DNA of 50,422 bases from JBBQNJ01 sp038329845 (GTDB taxonomy: Bacteria; Planctomycetota; Phycisphaerae; Tepidisphaerales; Tepidisphaeraceae), in NCBI GenBank assembly GCA_038329845.1, contig JBBQNJ010000030.1:1-50422 (forward strand), written 5' to 3'. Made by a program: the position numbers and the translations under genes. The notes beneath the pieces are model-generated. The model saw only the letters and a program-made list of their open reading frames with translations. It had not been told where the DNA came from and did not search any database. Shown piece by piece: positions 24,894-33,511 of the stretch; within the stretch, counting starts at the first letter, position 1; each line of letters begins with the position of its first letter.

Positions 24894-25185
24894 AGACTTT
24901 CCTGGCTGCCTCGGCAATTTGCCGCCTCAAGTAGGGGTGGATCATGCTCGGGGTGTGCAGATGCACCGATCGTCCGAAGAAGTCGCTCAGGCTCAGCTCG
25001 ACATCGGCGAAATCCCACAGGCTCGCGGCAGCGCCGGGCTGAAACTCGACGATCGCGTCGATATCGCTGTCGGCACGGAAATCTTCGCGCGTAATCGACC
25101 CGAACAGCGCAAGTTCACGAATCCCCTGGGCGCGACACAGCGCCCCCAGCCGCTGAAGATCGATGTCGATATCATGCAGTTTCAT
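24883..25185 (-). CDS. MNT-type minimal nucleotidyltransferase (antitoxin partner of HepT)
   Basis: Protein of 100 residues. The nucleotidyltransferase core LFGSITREDFRADSDIDAIVEF shows the G-S pair (29-30) and the D-x-D (Asp41, Asp43) needed for Mg2+-NTP. In MNT/HepT pairs this enzyme adds AMP units to HepT and silences it. It lies 21 bases after the end of top6B and overlaps the HepT start, so all four genes may be one transcript. The ribosome-binding site is weak. Why such a pair sits inside a topoisomerase locus is unknown; insertion of a mobile toxin-antitoxin pair is the simple reading. Confidence 0.88.
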   Translation of the reverse strand: MKLHDIDIDLQRLGALCRAQGIRELALFGSITREDFRADSDIDAIVEFQPGAAASLWDFADVELSLSDFFGRSVHLHTPSMIHPYLRRQIAEAARKVYAA

Positions 25186-25206
25186 TGGAGCCAGCCTTGC
25201 CTGCGA

Positions 25207-27390
25207 CTAGAACAAACTCTCCTCATCGTCCGAACTCTTCCGCTTGCGCTTGGCGGGTTTGGCGGTGAGCTTGACGCGCTCGGGCGGCTCGGTGCCGTCG
25301 GATTCCGTCTCGCTCGGCGATGCCGGAGGCTCGGCCGGCGATGAGGCATCGGCGGCGGCTTCGGCGAGATGGGCGGCGCGGCTCTGCACCATCACCACCC
25401 CATCGTCGTCCTTGAAATCATCCGCCTCCTCGCGCTTGACCGTGCGGCCTTCTTCGTCGAGCTGGGCATCGGCGATCGCAGTGCGGCGACGCGCCTCGGC
25501 GAGCAGCGCCTCATACAACTGTTTGGCATCCGTCCCGGCGATGGCGTTGACGGCCCGGGAAATCTCCCCGATGTATCGCTCGAAAACATCCCGCCGCTGC
25601 GCCTGTCGCTGCATCTTCTGACGCTTGCGAAGATACGTCCCGAGCTTGCGGCCGCACTCCATCAGCGCCAGCTTCATCTCCTTGCGAATCTCATCATAGT
25701 CGGCCACCGCCTCCTTCGACTCGCTGGTGAAAGGCACCCACACCGACGCCATGTGGATCATGATCACCAGCGGACCACTCGGCAGCGATCCGCGCGGCTG
25801 CGACAGGTTGTAATTGCGCCAACCCGTCTCGGCCACCGCCTTGAAACTCGAACAGGCCGACTGCTGGAACAGCAGCGGCACGCGGTTGGCGAATCGAATC
25901 ACCCGGGCCGTCTGATCGGCCGGCAACTCGCCGCCAAAGGCGATCCCCGCCTCGATCTGGAACGGCCGGCCCCGATAGACATCCGGCTCCCGGCTCGAGG
26001 CGGCATAAAACTCGGCCTTGACGCCCTTGAGCATCCCCGCCAGCAACTGTCTGACCCCAATCGGCGCCAGGCAATCGGTCGGCGGGGGCGGCAGTTTCGC
26101 CTCCTGCATCTGCTTGAACAGCACCTCGACCTGCCGCGGTTCAAGGTCGGAAACTTTCGTCCGCGAATGGGCCCCGATCGCCTTGCAGAAGTCCGACGCC
26201 TTGCCCGGACTGACCCGCGAAAACTGCTCCTGCAAAAAGTTGAACAGCGTCCCCCCGCCGCGATTGGCGGCCTCGAAATCTTTCATCATCTGAAGCAGGA
26301 TTCCCAGCTCAATCCCGCGCGGGTGCGGCTGGATTTCCTTGGTTTCCGGGGGCAACTGCTCGGTCCCCCGCGGAAAAAAAATCACCCCATCTTTCTCGAT
26401 CGTCGTCAACGTCGGATCCACCCCGCTCGGTGCCGTCACCTCGTCGGTTTCCGGCGACACATGGGCCGCCTGCTCATTCAGCGACGCGGCACGAATCGCG
26501 TCCTTCTGGGCATTGGCGAAGGGCAGATCCTCGACCTCCTCGGCGCTGACGCGCGACGGCGGGACGAACGTGATCCGCGCGTGCGGATTGGCGATTGCCG
26601 TCAATTCCAGGAACTCATCAACCGACCCTCGCCCCTTTTGATACCGCCCCTCCAGCTCGACGCAGACGCTCGTGCCGGTCATGTAGTCCTCGGGATTCAA
26701 AAATCCCGGATCGCGCGTGCCCAGGCTCAGGTTGTACAACCGGCTGCGCGGCGGAAAATCCTCGGTCTCATCGTCGATCGTCACCTCGGCCCGGTTGGTC
26801 TTGGTGTTCATCGCCAGTTCGATGTGATGCGCGGGCTTGCGCGAATTGGGTCGGGTGTGGATGACCATGGGCTTGCCCGTCGTGATCAACCCGTACATCC
26901 CGGCGGCGGAAATCCCGATCCCCTGCTGCCCGCGCGACATCTTCAGGCGATGAAACTTCGATCCGAACAGCAGCCGTCCGAAGACGTTTTCCACCTGCTT
27001 GCGGACGATGCCCGGGCCGTTGTCCACGATCGTCACGCGATAGCGCGACTGCTTGGCGTTGGCCGGGCGATCCGGTTGAAGATCCTCGATCACGATGGTG
27101 ACGTTGGGGAGGATGCCCGCCTCTTCGCAGGCGTCCAGCGAGTTGTCCACCGCCTCCTTCACCGTCGTCAGCAGCGCCTTGCGAGGATTATCGAACCCCA
27201 GCAGATGGCGGTTCTTGGCGAAAAACTCGGAGACCGAGATTTCCTTCTGCTTGGCCGCCATCGATTCGGCAGTCTCGCGCCCGGCTCCGTTGTTTCGCAT
27301 CGCCCCTCGGCTCTTCGCCATCGCTTTTTCATCTCCGCCAATAGCCGGCACCGGCAGCAGCGCCGTGGAAATATCCTCACCCATCGTCAT
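25207..27390 (-). CDS. top6B: DNA topoisomerase VI subunit B
   Basis: ATPase subunit of topoisomerase VI; the GHKL domain closes as a gate on ATP binding and drives strand passage. The protein is 727 residues. Motifs are KEAVDNSLDACEEAG (Glu79, Asn83), IVDNGPGI (123-127 in the core) and SRGQQGIGISAAGMYG (154-159). The helix-two-turn-helix and transducer follow, and a charged tail ends KRKRKSSDDEESLF. There is an extra N-terminal 50 residues and an acidic insertion near residues 290-330. The start at 27390 is chosen for AAGGAG seven bases upstream; ATG 27384 is a close alternative. First gene of the locus, behind a TTGAAT/TATAAT promoter. Confidence 0.93.
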   Translation of the reverse strand: MTMGEDISTALLPVPAIGGDEKAMAKSRGAMRNNGAGRETAESMAAKQKEISVSEFFAKNRHLLGFDNPRKALLTTVKEAVDNSLDACEEAGILPNVTIVIEDLQPDRPANAKQSRYRVTIVDNGPGIVRKQVENVFGRLLFGSKFHRLKMSRGQQGIGISAAGMYGLITTGKPMVIHTRPNSRKPAHHIELAMNTKTNRAEVTIDDETEDFPPRSRLYNLSLGTRDPGFLNPEDYMTGTSVCVELEGRYQKGRGSVDEFLELTAIANPHARITFVPPSRVSAEEVEDLPFANAQKDAIRAASLNEQAAHVSPETDEVTAPSGVDPTLTTIEKDGVIFFPRGTEQLPPETKEIQPHPRGIELGILLQMMKDFEAANRGGGTLFNFLQEQFSRVSPGKASDFCKAIGAHSRTKVSDLEPRQVEVLFKQMQEAKLPPPPTDCLAPIGVRQLLAGMLKGVKAEFYAASSREPDVYRGRPFQIEAGIAFGGELPADQTARVIRFANRVPLLFQQSACSSFKAVAETGWRNYNLSQPRGSLPSGPLVIMIHMASVWVPFTSESKEAVADYDEIRKEMKLALMECGRKLGTYLRKRQKMQRQAQRRDVFERYIGEISRAVNAIAGTDAKQLYEALLAEARRRTAIADAQLDEEGRTVKREEADDFKDDDGVVMVQSRAAHLAEAAADASSPAEPPASPSETESDGTEPPERVKLTAKPAKRKRKSSDDEESLF

Positions 27391-27493
27391 CGCTCCTTGA
27401 TCGCCGGCGACACGCCGCAAGGCCCGCCGCCCGCCCTGGCCTCATCCGATAACCGCAGATGACCTCATCGGCAAGACCGCTCGGAGTTCAACA

Positions 27494-27522
27494 ATTATAG
27501 TTAGGGGTTTGTTAGTATTCAA
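27494..27522 (-). promoter_or_regulatory. Promoter of the topoisomerase VI locus
   Basis: On the minus strand TTGAAT (27517-27522) is followed by a 17-base spacer and a perfect TATAAT (27494-27499). This predicts a start near 27487, about 97 bases before the top6B ATG. It sits in a notably AT-rich patch. Confidence 0.6.
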
Positions 27523-27560
27523 GCGGCGTTCGGCGCTCAATGTCGGGGACAATCCAGAAG

Positions 27561-27580
27561 ATTCGCTGGGTCCAGCGAAT
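27561..27580. promoter_or_regulatory. Perfect palindrome upstream of ftsW
   Basis: ATTCGCTGGGTCCAGCGAAT: two perfect 9-bp arms around GT. It lies 115 bases before ftsW and about 40 bases upstream of the top6B promoter, so it could serve either direction as an operator. Beyond it, a weak plus-strand TTGAAG (27643) / GATAAC (27668) pair with a 19-base spacer is the only ftsW promoter candidate I see. Confidence 0.5.
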
Positions 27581-27694
27581 GCGGCGAACGCTAGGGCCGG
27601 GGAGGCAGTTCAACCCCGCTGGGGCTTTTCCCCGGGTCGCGCTTGAAGACTCGAAGGCCGACAGTCCGATAACAGGACAGAGGACCGTCTCGGC

Positions 27695-28882
27695 ATGGAT
27701 GCATCCATCTATTATCTACGTCCCCGGCATCTGCTGTTGTTGTGCGTCGGCGCCCTGCTGCTGCTGGGGGTGGTCATGGTGCAGTCGGCGGCGATGAATA
27801 TTACCGGCCAGACCGCCTGGCATTGGAACGAGCGTGGAACCCGCCACCTCATGTATGCCGCGGCGGCGGTGCTGACGTTCCTGATCGTCGGGCGAATCGA
27901 CTATCGCCGGCTGTTGCGGCCGCGATTGGGGATCAACGCCACGGCATGGGGAATGGGGCTGGCGATCGTCGCGTGCATGGCGGTGCTGGTCCCGGGGATC
28001 GGGATCGAGGTGAACGGTGCCCGCAGATGGCTGCCGCTGCCGCTGGTGCAAGTGCAGCCGTCGGAACTGGCCAAGTGGGCCACCGTGCTGTTCCTGGCGT
28101 GGTGGCTGTCGAGCCAGTCCGATCGCATGGGCGACTTTTTCCGCGGGTTTCTGCCGGTTTTGGCTCCGATCGGGATTGTCAGCCTGCTGGTGGTGATCCA
28201 GGATTTCGGCACCGCCGTGCTGATCGGGCTGTGTGCCTTGACGATGCTGCTGGCGGGCCGGGCGCGGCTGTGGCACCTGGCGGTGGTGATCCCCCCGGCA
28301 ATGGGGGCGGCGGCGTGGTTCGTCATGCACAAGCCGTACCGCATGCTCCGCATGATGGCGTTCGTGGACCCCTGGGCAGCGCCGCAGAAAGAGGGGTATC
28401 ACATGGTCCAGAGCCTGCTCAGCTTCGCCACCGGCGGCATTCCCGGGCGCGGGCTGGGAAACGGAATTCAGAAGCTCGGGTATCTGCCGGAGGACACCAC
28501 CGATTTCATTTTCGCTGTCATTTGCGAGGAACTGGGGTTGTTCGGGGCCATGCTGGTCATCGCGCTGTACCTGGGGATCCTCAGCGTCTGCTGGCAGGTG
28601 ATCAAGCAGAAGAAAGAGCCGTTCGGCCGGATGCTGGCGTTCGGGATCGCATCGATGATCGGCTTGCAAGCGCTGATCAACATCGCGGTGGCGACGGTGA
28701 GCGTTCCGACCAAGGGATTGTCGCTGCCGCTGGTGAGCGCCGGCGGCAGCGGGCTGGTGATCACCTGTGCGGCCCTGGGTTTGCTCGCCAGCGTAACCCG
28801 ATTCGGCGAGGAATCCGAAGAGGCGGCGAAGGTTCTGCCCGCCGAGGACGCCGCTTCGCCCGCGTCGCCGTTGTCGGTGTGA
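27695..28882 (+). CDS. ftsW: FtsW/RodA-type SEDS glycosyltransferase
   Basis: Polytopic inner-membrane SEDS protein of 395 residues that polymerises lipid II into glycan during septal wall synthesis, working with a class B penicillin-binding protein. About ten hydrophobic helices are visible. Family marks are GARRWLPLPLVQVQPSELAKWA, IQDFGTAVLIG, PWAAPQKEGYHMVQSLLSFATGG, GLGNGIQKLGYLPEDTTDFIFAVICEELG and KGLSLPLVSAGGSGL. It heads ftsW-murG-murC-murB-ddl, the classic division and cell wall order, so FtsW is a better name than RodA. Its presence fits the view that planctomycetes make peptidoglycan. GAGGA lies upstream of the ATG. Confidence 0.94.
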   Translation: MDASIYYLRPRHLLLLCVGALLLLGVVMVQSAAMNITGQTAWHWNERGTRHLMYAAAAVLTFLIVGRIDYRRLLRPRLGINATAWGMGLAIVACMAVLVPGIGIEVNGARRWLPLPLVQVQPSELAKWATVLFLAWWLSSQSDRMGDFFRGFLPVLAPIGIVSLLVVIQDFGTAVLIGLCALTMLLAGRARLWHLAVVIPPAMGAAAWFVMHKPYRMLRMMAFVDPWAAPQKEGYHMVQSLLSFATGGIPGRGLGNGIQKLGYLPEDTTDFIFAVICEELGLFGAMLVIALYLGILSVCWQVIKQKKEPFGRMLAFGIASMIGLQALINIAVATVSVPTKGLSLPLVSAGGSGLVITCAALGLLASVTRFGEESEEAAKVLPAEDAASPASPLSV

Positions 28883-28900
28883 AACGTTCAACACGAGATC

Positions 28901-30076
28901 ATGATGGCCAGCGAAACCACGATATTTCTCGCCGGGGGTGGAACGGGCGGGCATCTCTATCCCGGTGTCGCGGTCGCCGAGGCGCTGCGAGACGTGATCC
29001 CGGGGGCGCGACCGGTCTTCTTCTGCACGGCCCGCGAGATCGACCGGGTGATCCTCAAACCGACGGGCTTCGAGTTCATCGTGCAGCCGATCGTCCCGCC
29101 GGTGAAGACGGTTCCCGGACTGATTCGATTCTGGCGCGGCTGGCGCGAGACCAAGGAACTAGTCAAGCGCGAGCTGCGTGCCCGGCGTCCGGCGGCGATT
29201 ATCGGCCTGGGCGGCTACGCCGCCGGCGTGGCCGTGCAGCTTGCGGCGAACAAGAATGTTCCCGCGGCGCTGTTGAATCAGGACGCGATCCCGGGCAAGG
29301 CTAATCAATACCTGCTCAAATACGCCGCGGCGGTCTGCTGCCAGTTCGCCTCGACCGCCGGCCATGTGCCGAGCGAGCATCGCGCCAAGTTGCGAATGAC
29401 CGGCTGCCCGATCCGCGCGGATATCGCCCAGCGCCCCTCGCGTGAGCAGGCCGTGGCGCGCCTGGGGCTGGATCCCATGCTTCGCACGTTGGTCATCACC
29501 GGCGCTTCGCAGGGGGCTCAAACGGTGAACGAGGGGACGCTGGCAGCGCTGAAATCCATGAAATTGCAGGGTTGGCAGGTGCTGCACCTGGCTGGGCGCG
29601 ACCATGCCGACGCGGTTCGGGCCGGGTATCGCGATGCAAATCTTGAGGCCAGGGTGATCGACTTCACGCCTGCGATGGCCGACGTCTGGTCGGCGGCGGA
29701 CCTGGCCGTGTCGCGCTCGGGCGCCAGTTCCTGCGCTGAACTAACCGCCTGCGGAGTGCCGTCGATCCTGATGCCGTACCCGTTTCACAAAGATATGCAC
29801 CAGCGGGCCAACGGTGCCGAACTGGCGAGCGCCGGTGCTGCGATCCTGCTCGAGGACGCCCGCGCGACCCGTCCCAACGCCGAACGGCTGCGCCCGGTAC
29901 TCGAGAGCTTGATGCACGATTCGAACCGTCGCGGGGCCATGGCCACGGCCGCCAAGGCGTTGGGACGACCGGATGCCGCTCGGGCGGTGGCAAACGTCGT
30001 CGCCGAGCTGATCGGCGCCCGCGATAGCGATAAGCCGAAAAGCCACGCCCTTGGAAACCCCCACGCAGACAGGTAG
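28901..30076 (+). CDS. murG: UDP-N-acetylglucosamine transferase MurG
   Basis: GT28 enzyme that adds GlcNAc to lipid I to give lipid II at the inner membrane's cytoplasmic face. The protein is 391 residues. Motifs are LAGGGTGGHLYPGVAVAEAL (GGTGGH near 13-18), IIGLGGYAAGVAVQLA, NQDAIPGKANQYL, ITGASQGAQTVNE and SRSGASSCAELTACGVPSILMPYPFHKDMHQRANG, the UDP-GlcNAc site. Relatives usually have E-Q-N in the NQD position, so Asn-Gln-Asp is a mild variant. Two ATGs lie in tandem; I use the first. It follows ftsW by 18 bases. Confidence 0.95.
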   Translation: MMASETTIFLAGGGTGGHLYPGVAVAEALRDVIPGARPVFFCTAREIDRVILKPTGFEFIVQPIVPPVKTVPGLIRFWRGWRETKELVKRELRARRPAAIIGLGGYAAGVAVQLAANKNVPAALLNQDAIPGKANQYLLKYAAAVCCQFASTAGHVPSEHRAKLRMTGCPIRADIAQRPSREQAVARLGLDPMLRTLVITGASQGAQTVNEGTLAALKSMKLQGWQVLHLAGRDHADAVRAGYRDANLEARVIDFTPAMADVWSAADLAVSRSGASSCAELTACGVPSILMPYPFHKDMHQRANGAELASAGAAILLEDARATRPNAERLRPVLESLMHDSNRRGAMATAAKALGRPDAARAVANVVAELIGARDSDKPKSHALGNPHADR

Positions 30077-30103
30077 GATGTCCCGACGATCGGAGGATTC
30101 AGG

Positions 30104-31561
30104 ATGAGTGAGTTGCGAATGGAATCGCATCGACAAACGGTCGCGTCGCAGGTCAACCCAGGCGGTCTGGCAAGCCCCAGCCGATTCACGGGGATGCGCA
30201 TCCATTTCATCGGCATCGGGGGCTGCGGAATGAGCGGCCTGGCGAGGATGCTGCTTGATCACGGCGCGCTCGTCAGCGGCTCGGAACCCAAACCCAATCC
30301 CTCCACGTTCGCGCTGATCCGCGCCGGTGCGAAAATCTCGCGCGACCAGCTTGGCGAGCTGCTCGATCCCGGCGTGGATATGGTGGTGCGCACCGCCGCG
30401 ATCTCCGACAGCAATGTCGAATACCAGGCTGCTCGAGCCATCGGGCTTAAGCAGATCAAATACGCCGAAATGCTTGGCATGGTGATGCGCGAGCGCCTGG
30501 GGGTGGCCGTCGCCGGCACGCACGGAAAGAGTACGACGACGGCGATGATAAGCTACGCCCTGCTGCACGCCGGGGCGGATCCCAGCTTCGTTGTCGGGGG
30601 CACCGCCCCGCAACTGGGCGGCGGAAGCCGCTCGGGCGCGGGACGCGCTTTCGTCGTCGAGGCCTGCGAGTTTGACCGCAGTTTCCATCATCTTCATCCC
30701 GCCGTCGCGCTGATCGCCAACATCGAGGAAGATCATCTCGACTACTACAAAGACATCGAAGATATCGTCGATTCCTTCCGTCATTTCGCGCGGCTGGTCC
30801 CCGAAGATGGATTGATCCTGGCCAATGGACGCGATGCGCGGGTGATGCAGGCCCTGGCCGGACTGAACACGCCGATCGAGATGGTCGGGCTGTCCACCAC
30901 TGGGATCAACGAGTTTCTCTGGACCACGCGAATCACCGGAATCGAACAGGGCTGCTACCGCGGTGAGGCGCACTACAAGGGGCGAGGGCTCGGGGAGCTG
31001 CGCCTGCAAGTCGCCGGCGAACACAACCTGTTCAACGCGACGATGGCGCTGGCGGCGTGTGTCGCCTGCGGCGTCGAGGCCGAGCGGGCGATCGAAGGAC
31101 TCAACGACTTTCTCGGCGTCGATCGCCGAATGACCGAGATGGGCCGGCGGAACGGTGCCGTCATCGTGGATGATTACGGCCATCATCCCACCGAGATCCG
31201 CGTCACCCTCGAGGCCCTGCGAGGGCGATATTCGCCGCGCCGGCTTTATTGCGTCTTCCAGCCGCACCAGCACAGCCGCACGCGATTTCTGCTCGACGAT
31301 TTCGCTTCCAGTTTCGCCGCCGCCGACGAAACGGTCGTGCCCGACATCTACTTCGTGCGCGATTCGGAGTCCGAGCGGCAGCGGGTCAGCAGCAAGGACC
31401 TGGTCGAACGAATCAACGCCAATGGCCAACAGGCTTCTCACCTCGAGACCTTTGAGCAGATCATCGCCTACCTCACCGAGCGGATCGGCCCGGGCGACCT
31501 GGTGGTCACCATGGGCGCGGGAAACGTCTGGGAAATCGGCCAGCGCCTAGCGAGCGACTGA
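30104..31561 (+). CDS. murC: UDP-N-acetylmuramate--L-alanine ligase
   Basis: Mur ligase of 485 residues that adds L-alanine to UDP-MurNAc with ATP. After a roughly 30-residue N-terminal extension comes the Rossmann start MRIHFIGIGGCGMSGLA. The P-loop GTHGKST is at 138-144. Further marks are EACEFDRSFHHLHP, NIEEDHLDYY, GEHNLFNATMALA, VDDYGHHPTEI and FQPHQHSRT. The start at 30104 has GGAGG upstream, which supports the extension being translated; an internal Met at residue 31 is the alternative. It lies 27 bases after murG. Confidence 0.95.
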   Translation: MSELRMESHRQTVASQVNPGGLASPSRFTGMRIHFIGIGGCGMSGLARMLLDHGALVSGSEPKPNPSTFALIRAGAKISRDQLGELLDPGVDMVVRTAAISDSNVEYQAARAIGLKQIKYAEMLGMVMRERLGVAVAGTHGKSTTTAMISYALLHAGADPSFVVGGTAPQLGGGSRSGAGRAFVVEACEFDRSFHHLHPAVALIANIEEDHLDYYKDIEDIVDSFRHFARLVPEDGLILANGRDARVMQALAGLNTPIEMVGLSTTGINEFLWTTRITGIEQGCYRGEAHYKGRGLGELRLQVAGEHNLFNATMALAACVACGVEAERAIEGLNDFLGVDRRMTEMGRRNGAVIVDDYGHHPTEIRVTLEALRGRYSPRRLYCVFQPHQHSRTRFLLDDFASSFAAADETVVPDIYFVRDSESERQRVSSKDLVERINANGQQASHLETFEQIIAYLTERIGPGDLVVTMGAGNVWEIGQRLASD

Positions 31562-31610
31562 CCCCGCCGTGGCGGCGGAAAAATCACCGGCGCCGAACCC
31601 GAATTGTCCA

Positions 31611-31639
31611 TTGGCGTCGAGCGGGCTGGTCTTTACAAT
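31611..31639 (+). promoter_or_regulatory. Possible internal promoter before murB
   Basis: TTGGCG (31611-31616), 17-base spacer, TACAAT (31634-31639). It would start RNA about 22 bases before the murB ATG. It lies in the 106-base gap between murC and murB, the widest gap in the wall cluster. Confidence 0.35.
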
Positions 31640-31667
31640 CCCGCCACCCAACGAGGATTGCCTCTCC

Positions 31668-32564
31668 ATGATCATGCGGCTCGCTCAACCATTCACCGGC
31701 CTGGACGCGATCGTCGAGGAAAACGTCCCGCTTCAACCGTACACCTGGAACAAAATCGGCGGCCCTGCGCGATACTTCATTCGCCCGCGCAGTCTCGAGG
31801 AACTTCAGGCCTCCGTGGGGCGCTGTCAGGAAAACGAGATTCCGATCTACGTGCTGGGCCTGGGCGCCAACCTGCTCGTGCGCGATGAGGGTGTGAGCGG
31901 CGCGGTGTTTCGGCTTGACGCCGAGCATTGGCGTAAAGTCCGGTTCGACGGCGACATCGTCGAGGCCGGCGCGGGCGTCGATTTACAGAAGCTGCTTCTG
32001 CGCACGGTGCGGCAGGGCCTCGAGGGACTCGAGTGCCTCGCGGGCATTCCCGGCACCGTCGGCGGCGGCATCCGCATGAACGCCGGCGGGAAATACGGCG
32101 ACATCGGCGCGGTCGTGCGAACCGTCGATGTGCTGGATTCCGAAGGTTCTGTCTTCCAGCGAACCAAGGACGACCTGGTTTTCGAGTATCGCCATACCAA
32201 CATTTCCGCCCGGTTCATCCTCGGGGCGACATTTCAACTCGAACAGGACGATCCCGAGCGGATCATGCGCCGGACCAAGGAAATCTGGATGTACAAGCGG
32301 AATACCCAGCCGCTGAGCACCAAGAACGCCGGCTGCATGTTCAAGAATCCGCGCGGGCTAAGCGCCGGGGCGGTGATCGACCAGGCCGGGCTCAAGGGGA
32401 TGCGCATCGGCGGCGCCGAGGTCTCGACCAAGCACGCCAACTTCATTATCTCCCATCCGGGCTGTTCCTCCGAGGATGTACTCAAGCTGGTCAAGCTCAT
32501 CCGCGAGAGGGTTTTCGACCGCAACGAGATTCATCTGGAAATGGAAGTCCAGGTCTGGCCCTGA
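31668..32564 (+). CDS. murB: UDP-N-acetylenolpyruvoylglucosamine reductase
   Basis: FAD enzyme that reduces UDP-GlcNAc-enolpyruvate to UDP-MurNAc. The protein is 298 residues. Motifs are YTWNKIGGPARYFIRP, LGLGANLLVRDEG, LAGIPGTVGGGIRMNAGGKYGDI and TKNAGCMFKNP, with Cys at the position typical of type II MurB, then GGAEVSTKHANFIIS. The frame is open upstream to a GTG at 31569, but the residues there are unlike MurB; the ATG at 31668 fits the family and has an AGGA about 12 bases before it. Part of the wall cluster. Confidence 0.93.
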   Translation: MIMRLAQPFTGLDAIVEENVPLQPYTWNKIGGPARYFIRPRSLEELQASVGRCQENEIPIYVLGLGANLLVRDEGVSGAVFRLDAEHWRKVRFDGDIVEAGAGVDLQKLLLRTVRQGLEGLECLAGIPGTVGGGIRMNAGGKYGDIGAVVRTVDVLDSEGSVFQRTKDDLVFEYRHTNISARFILGATFQLEQDDPERIMRRTKEIWMYKRNTQPLSTKNAGCMFKNPRGLSAGAVIDQAGLKGMRIGGAEVSTKHANFIISHPGCSSEDVLKLVKLIRERVFDRNEIHLEMEVQVWP

Positions 32565-32592
32565 CAGGCCCGGTTTTATCGATGGAGCGTCC

Positions 32593-33501
32593 ATGAAGGT
32601 GACGGTTTTGTGCGGCGGACCCAGCGCCGAGCGCGAGGTCTCGAAGGTTTCCGGCCGGGCCGTCATCGAAGGCCTTCGGCTCGCTGGCCACGAGGTCTTC
32701 GGCGCCGACATTAACCCCAATGATCTTTCCGCGCTGGACCACCCCGCGGACGTAATTTTTCCCGTATTGCACGGGGCATTCGGCGAGTCGGGGGAATTGC
32801 AGGAAATCCTCGAATCGCGCGGCCTGGCATTCGTCGGCTGCGGCTCGGCCGCGTCGCGCATCGGGATCGACAAGGCTAAAACCAAGCAGGTCTGGCTCGC
32901 CGCCGGACTTCCCACGGCCCCGTTCGAAGTGATCCGTGCCGATTCGTATGATCCCGTCACCGGGCCTGCCGCCATCGCTCCGCCCTGCGTGGTCAAGGCG
33001 ATCGACTCGGGATCGAGCATCGACGTGTTCATCTGCAAGGACCGCCCCGCCATGCTCGACGCCTGCCGGCGGGTCCTGGCATCGCACCCGCGGGCGATGG
33101 TCGAGCGATTCATTGACGGGATCGAGCTGACCGTCGGCATCCTGGAAGAGAAACCGCTCGACCCCATCCGGATCACCACCACCCGCGAATTTTTTGATTA
33201 CACCGCCAAATACGAGGGAAATTTCGCCCGCCACCATTTTGACACGCACCTGGACGAATCGCGAGTCCGGCAGGTGCGCGAACTGGCCCGCCGAGCCCAC
33301 GAGGCCCTGGGGGGGCGAGACCTTTCGCGCATCGACATGATCCTCGACGCCGAGCAGCGCCCGTTCCTGCTCGAGATCAACACCATGCCGGGATTCACCC
33401 CCAAGAGCCTGCTGCCCGAAGCCGCGGCACACGCGGGAATCGAGTTTCCCCAACTCGTCGACCGGCTCGTGCGCCGCGCAAAAAATAGAATCGCGACTTA
33501 A
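32593..33501 (+). CDS. ddl: D-alanine--D-alanine ligase
   Basis: ATP-grasp ligase of 302 residues that forms the D-Ala-D-Ala dipeptide for the peptidoglycan stem. Motifs are VTVLCGGPSAEREVSKVSG at the N-terminus, FPVLHGAFGESGELQ, GIDKAKTKQVW, VVKAIDSGSSIDVF, DYTAKYEGN and LEINTMPGFTPKSLLP, the last giving metal-binding Glu and Asn. The start ATG at 32593 has GGAG upstream. Last gene of the wall cluster, 28 bases after murB, and convergent with trpA only 10 bases away. The 9-mer TTAAGAATT occurs twice across the two stop codons (33498-33506, 33512-33520). Confidence 0.95.
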   Translation: MKVTVLCGGPSAEREVSKVSGRAVIEGLRLAGHEVFGADINPNDLSALDHPADVIFPVLHGAFGESGELQEILESRGLAFVGCGSAASRIGIDKAKTKQVWLAAGLPTAPFEVIRADSYDPVTGPAAIAPPCVVKAIDSGSSIDVFICKDRPAMLDACRRVLASHPRAMVERFIDGIELTVGILEEKPLDPIRITTTREFFDYTAKYEGNFARHHFDTHLDESRVRQVRELARRAHEALGGRDLSRIDMILDAEQRPFLLEINTMPGFTPKSLLPEAAAHAGIEFPQLVDRLVRRAKNRIAT

Positions 33502-33511
33502 GAATTAGAAA

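Noticed and set aside
31569..31667. GTG start extending MurB by 33 residues
   Set aside because: The extra residues are unlike MurB. The ATG at 31668 fits the family, and a candidate promoter lies inside the extension.
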